This document shows positions 31,751 through 43,107 of a stretch of DNA of 64,000 nt, in pieces (the stretch's first letter is position 1; each line of letters opens with the position of its first letter). The translations under genes and the position numbers were made by a program. The stretch covers positions 4,340,001 through 4,404,000 of the forward strand of contig CM075102.1 in assembly GCA_037576195.1 (NCBI GenBank), in the 5' to 3' direction. The notes below the pieces were generated by a model. That model made no database searches. It was given only the letters and a program-made list of their open reading frames with translations, and was not told where the DNA came from. The DNA comes from Phytoseiulus persimilis (lineage: Eukaryota > Arthropoda > Arachnida > Mesostigmata > Phytoseiidae).

Positions 31751-33209
31751 CAGCGGAATTCCGCAGGGTTCGGTGTTAGGACCGACCTTGTGGAATGTGG
31801 CTTATGACGACGTTTTGAGAGAGGTACTCCCAAGGGGAGCTGTGACTATCGCATACGCTGACGACCTTGCGATCATAACGAAGGCAAGATCAATTGAGGA
31901 ACTGGAAGAAATCACACAGGACTCACTTGACATAATCTCACGGTGGATGAAAGCGAATCACCTCGCCCTTGCGCCTGAGAAAACGGAGGCTGTGATGCTG
32001 ATCAAACGCAAAAAGGACCGCCTCCCAACGGTGGTGGTGGAAGGACATAGAGTAGAAGTGGCCAGATCCGCGAACTACTTGGGAGTTCCATTACAGTCCG
32101 ACCTGAAGGGGGACTGAACACATCAAGATCGTCGTCAATAAGGCCACGAAAGCGGCAACCGACATAGCGACGATTTTACCGCGCACCTATGGAGCATCTG
32201 AGGACCAAAGGAGGATTTTGGCCACAGTGGCCCAATCCATCGCACTGTTTGCCGCCCCTATTTGGGTTGCTCTGCGCTGCGAAACAAAAAGAACAGAGAC
32301 GCTCTAGAACGAGCGCAAAGAATCACCGCGATAAGGATCACTAGAGCCTATCGCACGGTATCCACTTCAGCTTTGCTTGTGCTGGCCCGCGTGATCCCGT
32401 GGCCCCTCCTAGCGCAGGAGAGAGTGGAGACCTACAGGCGCGACAAGATCCGAGATGGGAACGACGAGTCCGGAAGTGACGAGGAGGCCTACGAAAAGGA
32501 TGAAGAGATACGCCAAGAGACGCTCAACAAGTGGCAACAATCTTGGAGCAGCTCGCTGACCGGCAGAACGACCTACGATAGCATATCGGATCTGCGAAGC
32601 TGGTACAAGCGGGAATTGGGTGAACTAACGTACCACACAACCCAAGTCCTCACAGGACACGGAGATTTCCAGAAGTACCTTCATCGCTTCAAGAAAGCTC
32701 CTAGCCCACTGTGCAGTCTTTGCGATTCAGGGGCAGAAGACGATGTGGATCATACGGTCTTCACTTGCGAAGCGCTGTCTCAGCCAAGACGAGGCTTAGA
32801 AGGAGGCTCGGTCCCAGAACTGGTCCAGAAGATGCTGCAAAATGAAGGTAAGTGGAATTTAATCTCACGCAAAATAGGATGTATACTCAAAAAAAAAAGG
32901 AGAACATGCTAATGCGAAGAAACGCAGAACTAAACGGGCAAATTATGCCTGCGCCTGAGGTCCCGTAGGGAACCCTAGCCGCAGGACAGAACGGAGAATA
33001 GATAAACAAAAAAGGGAGACGAGAGCTGAATGACGAAGCGGACGGCCCTTGGTGACCCGGAAGTAATACAATACAGGGCTTGCCTTGAGTGCCCAGTCTC
33101 CAAAAGGGCGGAGGAAGGGGTTTTACAGGACACACCTCATAACTAGGGCAACGGACCTATCTCTTGTATCCGAAGGGATTTCCCCTCCCGCCAGGAGAAA
33201 AAAAAAGAG
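31751..33209 (+). mobile_element. 5'-truncated LINE inserted in the satellite
   Basis: The element starts inside reverse transcriptase motif B (GIPQGSVLGPTLWN), has YADDLAIIT near 31855, a frameshift region near 32110-32260 and an intact C-terminal frame (32262-32912) with the finger LCSLCDSGAEDDVDHTVFTC. It ends in nine A (33198-33206) plus gag. The target word ttggatgagg is present on both sides (31741-31750 and 33210-33219), and the satellite resumes in phase. It is of the same general APE type as the LINE at 20.6-23.4 kb, and the 3' ends share cgaagggattt. It was dead on arrival. Confidence 0.9.
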
Positions 33210-36200
33210 TTGGATGAGGATGGTCAGATTTTTCTCGGAATCACCCCTCCAGACTCGGAAAAGTCTTGTCAGATTGGTCCCGGAATCACCCCTCCAGACT
33301 TGGAAGAGGATGGTCAGATTTGTCTCGGAATCAGCCCACCAGACTTGGAAGAGGATGGTCAGATTTGTCTCGGAATCAGCCCACCAGACTCGGAAAAGTC
33401 TTGTCAGATTGGTCTCGGAATCACCCCTACAGACTTTGGAAAGGATGGTCAGATTCGCCTCGGAATCACCCCTCCAGACTTGGAAGAGGATGGTCAGATT
33501 TGTCTCGGAATCAGCCCACCAGACTTGGAAGAGGATGGTCAGATTTTTCTCGGAATCACCCCTCCAGACTTGGAAGAGGATGGTCCGATTTTTCTCGGAA
33601 TCACCCCTCAAGACTTGGAAAAGTCTTGTCAGATTGGTCTCGGAATCACCCCTACAGACTTTGGAAAGGATGGTCAGATTCGCCTCGGAATCACCCCTCC
33701 AGACTTGGAAGAGGATGGTCAGATTTGTCTCGGAATCAGCCCACCAGACTTGGAAGAGGATGGTCAGATTTTTCTCGGAATCACCCCTCCAGACTTGGAA
33801 GAGGATGGTCCGATTTTTCTCGGAATCACCCCTCAAGACTTGGAAGAGGATGGTCAGATTGGTCCCGGAATCACCCCTCCAGACTTGGAAGAGGATGGTC
33901 AGATTTGTCTCGGAATCAGCCCACCAGACTCGCAAAAGTCTTTCCAGATTCGCCTCGGAATCACCCCACCAGACTCGGGAAAGTCTTGTCAAATTGGTCT
34001 CAGAATCACCCCTCCAGACTCGGAAAAGTCTTGTCAGATTGGTCTCGGAATCACCCCTACAGACTTGGATGAGGATGGTCAGATTCGCCTCGGAATCACC
34101 CCTCCAGACTTGGAAGAGGATGGTCAGATTTGTCTCGGAATCAGCCCACCAGACTCGGAAAAGTCTTCTCAGATTCGCCTCGGAATCACCCCACCAGACT
34201 CGGGAAAGTCTTGTCAAATTGGTCTCAGAATCACCCCTCCAGACTTGGAAGAGGATGGTCAGATTTGTCTCGGAATCACCCCTCCAGACTCGGAAAAGTC
34301 TTGTCAGATTGGTCCAGGAATCACCCCTCCAGACTTGGAAGAGGATGGTCAGATTTGTCTCGGAATCAGCCCACCAGACTCGGAAAAGTCTTCTCAGATT
34401 GGTCTCGGAATCACCCCTCCAGACTTGGAAGAGGATGGTCAGATTTGTCTCGGAATCACCCCTCCAGACTCGGAAAAGTCTTGTCAGATTGGTCCCGGAA
34501 TCACCCCTCCAGACTTGGATGAGGATGGTCAGATTTGTCTCGGAATCACTCCACCAGACTCGGAAAAGTCTTGTCAGATTGGTCCCGGAATCACCCCTCC
34601 AGACTTGGAAGAGGATGGTCAGATTTGTCTCGGAATCACCCCTCCAGACTCGGAAAAGTCTTGTCAGATTGGTCCCGGAATCACCCCTCCAGACTTGGAT
34701 GAGGATGGTCAGATTTGTCTCGGAATCACCCCTCCAGACTCGGAAAAGTCTTGTCAGATTGGTCCCGGAATCACCCCTCCAGACTTGGATGAGGATGGTC
34801 AGATTTGTCTCGGAATCACTCCACCAGACTCGGAAAAGTCTTGTCAGATTGGTCCAGGAATCACCCGTCCAGACTTGGAAGAGGATGGTCAGATTTGTCT
34901 CGGAATCACCCCTCCAGACTTGGAAGAGGATGGTCAGATTTGTCTCGGAATCACCCCTCCAGACTCGGAAAAGTCTTGTCAGATTGGTCCCGGAATCACC
35001 CCTCCAGACTTGGATGAGGATGGTCAGATTTGTCTCGGAATCACCCCTCCAGACTCGGAAAAGTCTTGTCAGATTGGTCCCGGAATCACCCCTCCAGACT
35101 TGGATGAGGATGGTCAGATTTGTCTCGGAATCACTCCACCAGACTCGGAAAAGTCTTGTCAGATTGGTCCAGGAATCACCCGTCCAGACTTGGAAGAGGA
35201 TGGTCAGATTTGTCTCGGAATCACCCCTCCAGACTTGGAAGAGGATGGTCAGATTTGTCTCGGAATCACTCCACCAGACTCGGAAAAGTCTTGTCAGATT
35301 GGTCCCGGAATCACCCCTCCAGACTTGGAAGAGGATGGTCAGATTTGTCTCGGAATCACCCCTCCAGACTTGGAAGAGGATGGTCAGATTTGTCTCGGAA
35401 TCACCCCTCCAGGCTCGGAAAAGTCTTGTCAGATTGGTCCCGGAATCACCCCTCCAGACTTGGAAGAGGATGGTCAGATTTGTCTCGGAATTACCCCTCC
35501 AGACTCGGAAAAGTCTTGTCAGATTGGTCCAGGAATCACCCCTCCAGACTTGGAAGAGGATGGTCAGATTTGTCTCGGAATCACCCCTCCAGACTCGGAA
35601 AAGTCTTGTCAGATTGGTCCCGGAATCACCCCCCCAGACTTGGATGAGGATGGTCAGATTTGTCTCGGAATCACCCCTCCAGACTCGGAAAAGTCTTGTC
35701 AGATTGGTCCAGGAATCACCCCTCCAGACTTTGGAGAGGATGGTCAGATTGGTCCCGGAATCACCCCTCCAGACTTGGATGAGGATGGTCAGATTTGTCT
35801 CGGAATCACCCCTCCAGACTCGGAAAAGTCTTGTCAGATTGGTCCCGGAATCACCCCTCCAGACTTGGATGAGGATGGTCAGATTTGTCTCGGAATCACT
35901 CCACCAGACTCGGAAAAGTCTTGTCAGATTGGTCCAGGAATCACCCGTCCAGACTTGGAAGAGGATGGTCAGATTTGTCTCGGAATCACCCCTCCAGACT
36001 CGGAAAAGTCTTGTCAGATTGGTCCAGGAATCACCCCTCCAGACTTGGAAGAGGATGGTCAGATTTGTCTCGGAATCACCCCTCCAGACTCGCAAAAGTC
36101 TTTCCAGATTCGCCTCGGAATCACCCCTCCAGACTCGGGAAAGTCTTGTCAAATTGGTCTCAGAATCACCCCTCCAGACTCGGAAAAGTCTTGTCAGATT

Positions 36201-39075
36201 GGTCCCGGAATCACCCCTCCAGACTTGGATGAGGATGGTCAGATTTGTCTCGGAATCACCCCTCCAGACTCGGAAAAGTCTTGTCAGATTGGTCCAGGAA
36301 TCACCCCTCCAGACTTGGATGAGGATGGTCAGATTTGTCTCGGAATCACTCCACCAGACTCGGAAAAGTCTTGTCAGATTGGTCCAGGAATCACCCGTCC
36401 AGACTTGGAAGAGGATGGTCAGATTTGTCTCGGAATCACCCCTCCAGACTCGGAAAAGTCTTGTCAGATTGGTCCAGGAATCACCCCTCCAGACTTGGAA
36501 GAGGATGGTCAGATTTGTCTCGGAATCAGCCCACCAGACTCGCAAAAGTCTTTCCAGATTCGCCTCGGAATCACCCCTCCAGACTCGGGAAAGTCTTGTC
36601 AAATTGGTCTCAGAATCACCCCTCCAGACTCGGAAAAGTCTTGTCAGATTGGTCCCGGAATCACCCCTCCAGACTTGGATGAGGATGGTCAGATTTGTCT
36701 CGGAATCACCCCTCCAGACTCGGAAAAGTCTTGTCAGATTGGTCCAGGAATCACCCGTCCAGACTTGGAAGAGGATGGTCAGATTTGTCTCGGAATCAGC
36801 CCACCAGACTCGCAAAAGTCTTTCCAGATTCGCCTCGGAATCACCCCACCAGACTCGGGAAAGTCTTGTCAAATTGGTCTCAGAATCACCCCTCCAGACT
36901 TGGAAGAGGATGGTCAGATTTGTCTCGGAATCACCCCTCCAGACTCGGAAAAGTCTTGTCAGATTGGTCCAGGAATCACCCCTCCAGACTTGGAAGAGGA
37001 TGGTCAGATTTGTCTCGGAATCAGCCCACCAGACTCGGAAAAGTCTTCTCAGATTGGTCTCGGAATCACCCCTCCAGACTTGGAAGAGGATGGTCAGATT
37101 TGTCTCGGAATCACCCCTCCAGACTCGGAAAAGTCTTGTCAGATTGGTCCCGGAATCACCCCTCCAGACTTGGATGAGGATGGTCAGATTTGTCTCGGAA
37201 TCACTCCACCAGACTCGGAAAAGTCTTGTCAGATTGGTCCCGGAATCACCCCTCCAGACTTGGAAGAGGATGGTCAGATTTGTCTCGGAATCACCCCTCC
37301 AGACTCGGAAAAGTCTTGTCAGATTGGTCCCGGAATCACCCCTCCAGACTTGGATGAGGATGGTCAGATTTGTCTCGGAATCACCCCTCCAGACTCGGAA
37401 AAGTCTTGTCAGATTGGTCCCGGAATCACCCCTCCAGACTTGGATGAGGATGGTCAGATTTGTCTCGGAATCACTCCACCAGACTCGGAAAAGTCTTGTC
37501 AGATTGGTCCAGGAATCACCCGTCCAGACTTGGAAGAGGATGGTCAGATTTGTCTCGGAATCACCCCTCCAGACTTGGAAGAGGATGGTCAGATTTGTCT
37601 CGGAATCACCCCTCCAGGCTCGGAAAAGTCTTGTCAGATTGGTCCCGGAATCACCCCTCCAGACTTGGATGAGGATGGTCAGATTTGTCTCGGAATCACC
37701 CCTCCAGACTCGGAAAAGTCTTGTCAGATTGGTCCAGGAATCACCCGTCCAGACTTGGAAGAGGATGGTCAGATTTGTCTCGGAATTACCCCTCCAGACT
37801 CGGAAAAGTCTTGTCAGATTGGTCCAGGAATCACCCCTCCAGACTTGGAAGAGGATGGTCAGATTTGTCTCGGAATCACCCCTCCAGACTCGGAAAAGTC
37901 TTGTCAGATTGGTCCCGGAATCACCCCTCCAGACTTGGATGAGGATGGTCAGATTTGTCTCGGAATCACCCCTCCAGACTCGGAAAAGTCTTCTCAGATT
38001 GGTCCCGGAATCACCCCTCCAGACTTGGAAGAGGATGGTCAGATTTGTCTCGGAATTACCCCTCCAGACTCGGAAAAGTCTTGTCAGATTGGTCCAGGAA
38101 TCACCCCTCCAGACTTGGAAGAGGATGGTCAGATTTGTCTCGGAATCACCCCTCCAGACTCGGAAAAGTCTTGTCAGATTGGTCCCGGAATCACCCCCCC
38201 AGACTTGGATGAGGATGGTCAGATTTGTCTCGGAATCACCCCTCCAGACTCGGAAAAGTCTTGTCAGATTGGTCCAGGAATCACCCCTCCAGACTTTGGA
38301 GAGGATGGTCAGATTGGTCCCGGAATCACCCCTCCAGACTTGGATGAGGATGGTCAGATTTGTCTCGGAATCACCCCTCCAGACTCGGAAAAGTCTTGTC
38401 AGATTGGTCCCGGAATCACCCCTCCAGACTTGGATGAGGATGGTCAGATTTGTCTCGGAATCACTCCACCAGACTCGGAAAAGTCTTGTCAGATTGGTCC
38501 AGGAATCACCCGTCCAGACTTGGAAGAGGATGGTCAGATTTGTCTCGGAATCACCCCTCCAGACTCGGAAAAGTCTTGTCAGATTGGTCCAGGAATCACC
38601 CCTCCAGACTTGGAAGAGGATGGTCAGATTTGTCTCGGAATCACCCCTCCAGACTCGGAAAAGTCTTGTCAGATTGGTCCAGGAATCACCCCTCCAGACT
38701 TTGGAGAGGATGGTCATATTCGCCTCGGAATCACCCCTCCAGACTCGGAAAAGTCTTGTCAGATTGGTCCCGGAATCACCCCTCCAGACTTGGATGAGGA
38801 TGGTCAGATTTGTCTCGGAATCACCCCTCCAGACTCGGAAAAGTCTTGTCAGATTGGTCCAGGAATCACCCCTCCAGACTTGGATGAGGATGGTCAGATT
38901 TGTCTCGGAATCACCCCTCCAGACTCGGAAAAGTCTTGTCAGATTGGTCCAGGAATCAACCCTCCAGACTTTGGAGAGGATGGTCAGATTTGTCTCGGAA
39001 TCAGCCCTCCAGGTTTTGAAAAGTACGGTCGGATTTGTCCCGGAATCACCCCTCCAGACTTGGAACAGGTTCCTT
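33210..39075. repeat. 45-bp satellite, main block (about 130 units)
   Basis: Head-to-tail 45-bp units, typically cggaatcacccctccagac plus either tcggaaaagtcttgtcagattggtc or ttggaagaggatggtcagatttgtct. The two types often alternate as a 90-bp dimer. Higher-order copies exist: 225 bp (33421 and 33646), 270 bp (37786 and 38056), and a block of about 2.6 kb (34130-36200 against 36785-38770, offsets 2655 then 2565 bp). The 45-bp length and stop-poor units leave two plus frames (2029 and 1957 codons) and one minus frame (1864 codons) open, coding 15-residue repeats such as GITPPDSEKSCQIGL. Variation hits all codon positions, so I read it as a satellite and not a gene. The array ends at aaaaaattgagg. 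Confidence 0.95.
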
Positions 39076-39098
39076 CCTTTTAAAAAATTGAGGAGGCG

Positions 39099-39330
39099 GG
39101 ATCTTCGGAGGTCTCCAGAATGGACTTTTTCTGCATTGACGGTCCCGGTGGATCAGAGAATACTTTTTTTCTAGAAATTCCCTCATCTCAAAGGAATCGG
39201 CCCCATCTCCTTTCGGAATCCATTGTGGTGCTCATCGCGGAGCTCCTGTGGTCGTTGTGCGTAGGCCTTTCATGTGCGACGGTATGCGGAGTGAGGCAGC
39301 TCGTTTCTTTACTTACACAACTCAATATAT
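39099..39330 (+). pseudogene. Helicase fragment copy 2, part 1
   Basis: This matches 23971-24204 with only a few differences, including the same degenerate Walker A (GPGGSENT). It joins the right end of the satellite directly. Interrupted at 39330 by an LTR element. Confidence 0.85.
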
Positions 39331-41155
39331 TGTAACGAGGTTTCCGCTATCTGCTAAAGCTCGCTCACAGGGCGTCCTAGCGACCTGGGGGATGGATAGG
39401 CCGTCGCTCCCCGAGTAAGTAGGCGAACTTACTCGGACACAATTCAGAAGCGCGGAAGGGCGAGGTCGGACGGGTCTTGGGACGCTGGCTAGGGCAAGGA
39501 CGGGACGCTGGGTCTTTGCACAATAATTCTCCGAGCGGAGCTGGGCGCTTCAACTCTAAAGCTAGGGCTGTTGGGTTGGAAGAAAGGGACGGACGTGAGG
39601 GTCCACAATTCGACTCCACTGTCTTCGTCTCGTCGTCTCTTTTTTATTCAGTCTCTCCTCTCTCGCCTTACTCTCGCTCCCTACACGTCTTGCGCACAGA
39701 ATCGCTTGCATGTAGCGTACAAGTGGTCTCCGCTGACTGCTCTCTGGCTACCTGTCCAGATACGGTCGTCTTTGGAGTACCTCGACTGAATGTGGCTTCC
39801 TTGAGCTTCATGACACTGCCTCCCTCCTCGAGAAGAGCCGGCCCGGCTCTTGGGCTTTCAACTTTGAGACTCCGACAACCATTGCGGGGTCCTGCGTTAT
39901 TGCCTGTTCTTTCGCGTGCGGCTTCGCTGTCGTTCTCCGATGCTCTAGCTGGTAGACCGCGTTCACCTCTCGTAACAAGTGAGACGTGCACGCTGGGTAT
40001 CGGTTGCTGATGAAGGCCTCGGGACGCGATGTTGCGAGAACAGCTTGCTTACTGGAAAAATCGGCAACTTTTTGGGTTGTTCCGTAGGGCAGTGTTCCGA
40101 CGATCAAGAATTTCGGTCCGAGATCGATAGCCATTTTCTTGACTGGGTTTTTGCGTTGCGACTGGTCGAAGGCGATGAGGTTTGTTCCAGCGGGTCCTGG
40201 ACGTTGCGCCGTTGAGTGGTTGACTCAAGAATCCAATTCGTATCGTTCAGGATCGGACGTTAGGGACTGGGTCGTTGTGAGGCGGGTCGAAACGGATGAT
40301 TGTTCTGCTTCCAAGTTTCTGATCGTTCGGGGCTCGTTGTAGATTCCCTTTTCCGTCAAGTATTTTTGAATAAAATCATTCGACATCTGTCTCAATTTTG
40401 AGAAATATTCTTCATTTTTCGGTTCATAAGCACGTATCGTGCTTGGGGGGGCACTGGGTTGGGTATACTTAGTGAACTGCGCTCGCGCTCTATTGCGTTC
40501 CTCCCCGAGGGGTGACGCGGCACTTTCAACTCTTCGCAAAGGAGTCTTGTCTTCTGGCACGAAAGACCACGGGTATTGGGCTGCTGTCCTACGATTGCTT
40601 ATCCTAACACTGGTTTACACGTTAATTCGATCGACCGTAGGGCGGATCGATCGCATCTCCACCAACTGTAACGAGGTTTCCGCTATCTGCTGAAGCTCGT
40701 TCACAAGGCGTCCTAGCGGCCTCGGGGATGGATAGGCCGTCGCTCCTAGAGTAAGTAGGCGAACTTACTCGGACACAATTCGGAGGCGCGGAAGGGCGAG
40801 GTCGGATGGGTCTTGGGACGCTGTCGGGGTCAAAGATGGGACGCTGGGTCTCTTCACAACAATTCTCCGAGCGGAGCTGGGCGCTTCAACTCTAAAGCTA
40901 GGGCTGTTGGGATGGAAGAAAGGGACGGGCGTCAGGGTCCACTATTCGACTCCACAGTCTTCGTCTCGTCGTCTCTTTTTTATTCAGTCTCTCCTCTCTC
41001 GCCTTACTCTCGTTCCCTACACGTCTTGCGCACAGAATCGCTTGCATGTGACTTACATGTGGTCTCCGCTGACTGCTCTCTGGCTACCTGTCCAGATACG
41101 GTCGTCTTTGGAGTACCTACCTCGACTGAATGTGGCTTCCTTGAGCTTCATGACA
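39331..41155 (-). mobile_element. Non-autonomous LTR retrotransposon
   Basis: Two direct LTRs, 39331-39815 and 40667-41155, both tgtaacgagg...catgaca, flank about 850 bp. The 4-bp duplication ATAT (39327-39330, 41156-41159) and the uninterrupted copy at 24.2 kb prove the insertion. Orientation is minus: next to the upstream LTR (plus coordinates 40647-40664) lies tggtggagatgcgatcga, a primer-binding-site-like TGG start. Before the other LTR (39816-39832) lies the purine tract gaggagggaggcag. The interior has only a 111-codon minus frame (40560-40225) that may be a gag scrap, and no polymerase. It must depend on a relative for movement. LTR divergence is low, so the insertion looks young. Confidence 0.9.
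40225..40560 (-). CDS. Short internal frame of the LTR element
   Basis: 111 codons in element orientation, charged and proline/serine-rich near the start, then EYFSKLRQMSNDFIQKYL. It could be a leftover of gag. No motif is strong enough to assign it. Confidence 0.3.
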   Translation of the reverse strand: MPEDKTPLRRVESAASPLGEERNRARAQFTKYTQPSAPPSTIRAYEPKNEEYFSKLRQMSNDFIQKYLTEKGIYNEPRTIRNLEAEQSSVSTRLTTTQSLTSDPERYELDS

Positions 41156-41332
41156 ATATAATCCGCGGTAGGTGAACGACGCCGCGTACTGGGCATTGCC
41201 CGGACTGGAATAGCCGCAAACCTGTTACCGAACGGTCGCGCTGTGAGCTCAATATTCAAATTGAACGTCAACGACAATAACCGCACATCAACAAGGAGCC
41301 AAAAAGTTGGCGGAGTTGGACATCATCATTTG
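41156..41332 (+). pseudogene. Helicase fragment copy 2, part 2
   Basis: This continues part 1 beyond the LTR element and matches 24201-24392 (atataatccgcggtagg onward; GIAANLLPN, FKLNV), with a short deletion near the start of LAELDIII. Interrupted again at 41332. Confidence 0.85.
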
Positions 41333-41995
41333 GGTGCGGGCCAATTTCCGCGCAAGGCAATTTCCGCGCAGGGCCGATTTCCGCGCAAGGCCGATTTCCG
41401 CGCGGGGCCAATTTCCGCGCAGCGACCGTGATACTGTGGCACCAAGAATTCATGATATGTGGTGGCCTGCACCGGTCACTTGAATGGTGGCGTTCTTGAA
41501 AAATATGGAAGACCCTAAGGCAACAAATGAGCGCCGAGCTCATCTGCGGTCGGACAAAACAGTAATGTCGACCTCCATGAAAACCTACGTCCTTGGAGTA
41601 TGAGCTCCAGCAAGTTCAATTTGAGAATTGAAAACAACGTAGAAACCTAACCTAACCTGACCCAGTGCCATGCGCTGGCTCCAAGCCACTTGCTGAAAAT
41701 GATTGCAACTGAGGTGGAATTGAACAACTGGATCGGACACACCAGATTTATTTCAACAGAGTTCTCAGCTTCAGGTTCCGCGTCGGCCAGCGTATGAGCA
41801 TCAGCGCGAAAGAAGTAGAAGAAGTTACAAAGCCCGCTTCGTATCACACGGTCCCACGCGCAACGGTCATCCGCGCTGAAATCGGCCTTGCGCGGAAGTT
41901 GGCCTCGCGCGGAGATTGGCCCCGCGCAGAGATTGGTCCTGCGCGGAAGTTGGCCCCGCGCGGAAATCGCTTTGCGCGGAAATTGGCCGCCACCC
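41332..41995. mobile_element. hAT-like element with repeated terminal motif
   Basis: Inverted termini begin gggtgNgggccaatttccgcgc. Each end carries five or six head-to-tail copies of a 16-18 bp word (aatttccgcgcaaggc and variants), on the plus strand at the left end (41339-41422) and on the minus strand at the right end (41876-41990). The 8-bp word atcatttg (or catcattt) stands on both sides, and the uninterrupted copy at 24.38 kb shows the empty site. Eight-base duplications are typical of hAT elements. About 440 bp of unique interior has no transposase. Confidence 0.85.
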
Positions 41996-42002
41996 ATCAT
42001 TT

Positions 42003-42085
42003 GAGACCAAATTTCCATGGTGCCTGAAGTAGCGTTCGAAGCAGTTGCTACGCTTCTCCAAGACATTTTCCGAAAAAAAGTTCTC
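42003..42085 (+). pseudogene. Helicase fragment copy 2, part 3
   Basis: Resumes exactly after the hAT-like element (gaccaaatttccatggtgcctgaagtagc; residues VPEVAFEA) and stops matching near 42085 inside the segment before GGDFRQ. Confidence 0.8.
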
Positions 42086-43105
42086 GGATCGACTCGCCAA
42101 CTCCCTGGTCGGGTAGTCTGGAACAATCTCAGAGCTTTTTGCCATCGGAAAATTTCCCGAATTGGGCTTCCCTGGAAGTTAAGGGCCAAAATGCGAAGAG
42201 GACGCGATCTTGTCAGGAGGTCGATCTTGAGGTCAAGGTTGAAACGATCTTTCGTCCTCCTCACAGGTCCTGAGCTAGAAATATGGAGTGTCCGGGCGTT
42301 TGAGCAGCATCCTATCCTGCGTCGGCCTTGACACTTACGAATTCGATCGGTCGACTTCAGAAGTTTGCCGACTGTTTCTTTTGAAAACCTTGGAAAAAAA
42401 AGGCAATCTTTGAGCCGATTTGCGGAATTCAGTTTTCTACCGATTCACAAAAATCGAGAATTGGTCTCACTCCGGTTTAACTCACACTCTTGAAAACGGC
42501 AGCTCACATATCTTGTGTTCCATCACAAACCAGAAACGTTAGAAATGGAGTCGAGTTCTCTACAGCAGAAGATTTCCTTGATCTGCTTTCGACGTGGCCG
42601 CAGATCCGGCCAACTACCACTTCCGTGGGTCTCGCCCTCTTGCTGTTTGAGAATCAGCTTCGATGACATCGATAAGCACGAGGATTTTGGTGCCCCCACT
42701 CTCTGACGTCCGTTCTGACGTAACAACCTTCGCCTTAGGGTTTTCAAGCTTTTTCCAGAGAACACAGCACGATCACGGCTCAACTGGCACGAAGGAATCG
42801 TCTTCGTCCGGAGATACCGTTCTTTACTCCGCAAGGCACGAGCCGCTCCTCCGGCTGCGCTCTTCCTAGACGGCCGCTTCCACGCAGTGTTTGCAGAGGT
42901 GCACCCGTGAAGATCTGGACAACACCATCATCGTGAGTGCTTCCTTTCCGAAGAACCAGTACAATGCTGCGAAACGGCTGACCCGTAAGCGCCTAACTCG
43001 CTGCCTCCACGTGTTTACAACTCACAAGAAAATACGTGTCGGGCTGTCAGACACTAGACATCATTCTGCGGAGTACGGAATCTGAATTTTTGGACTGATG
43101 AGTGA
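42086..43105. other. Unassigned stretch
   Basis: Overlapping short frames, the best a basic one at 42891-43085. No family motif is seen. Confidence 0.3.
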
Positions 43106-43107
43106 TT

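Noticed and set aside
33210-39075. CRISPR-like repeat array
   Set aside because: Units are head to tail without unique spacers, and everything around is eukaryotic.
33085-39174. Giant plus and minus reading frames of about 1,860-2,030 codons as protein genes
   Set aside because: They are produced by the 45-bp satellite. Changes fall in all codon positions, three frames are open at once, and there is no start region or splice structure.
39477-41175. Plus-strand frames of 177 and 120 codons with near-identical sequence
   Set aside because: They are translations of the two LTRs of the non-autonomous element.
41644-41665. Telomere-like cctaa repeats
   Set aside because: Only about two and a half units inside a transposon interior; far too short for a telomeric tract.
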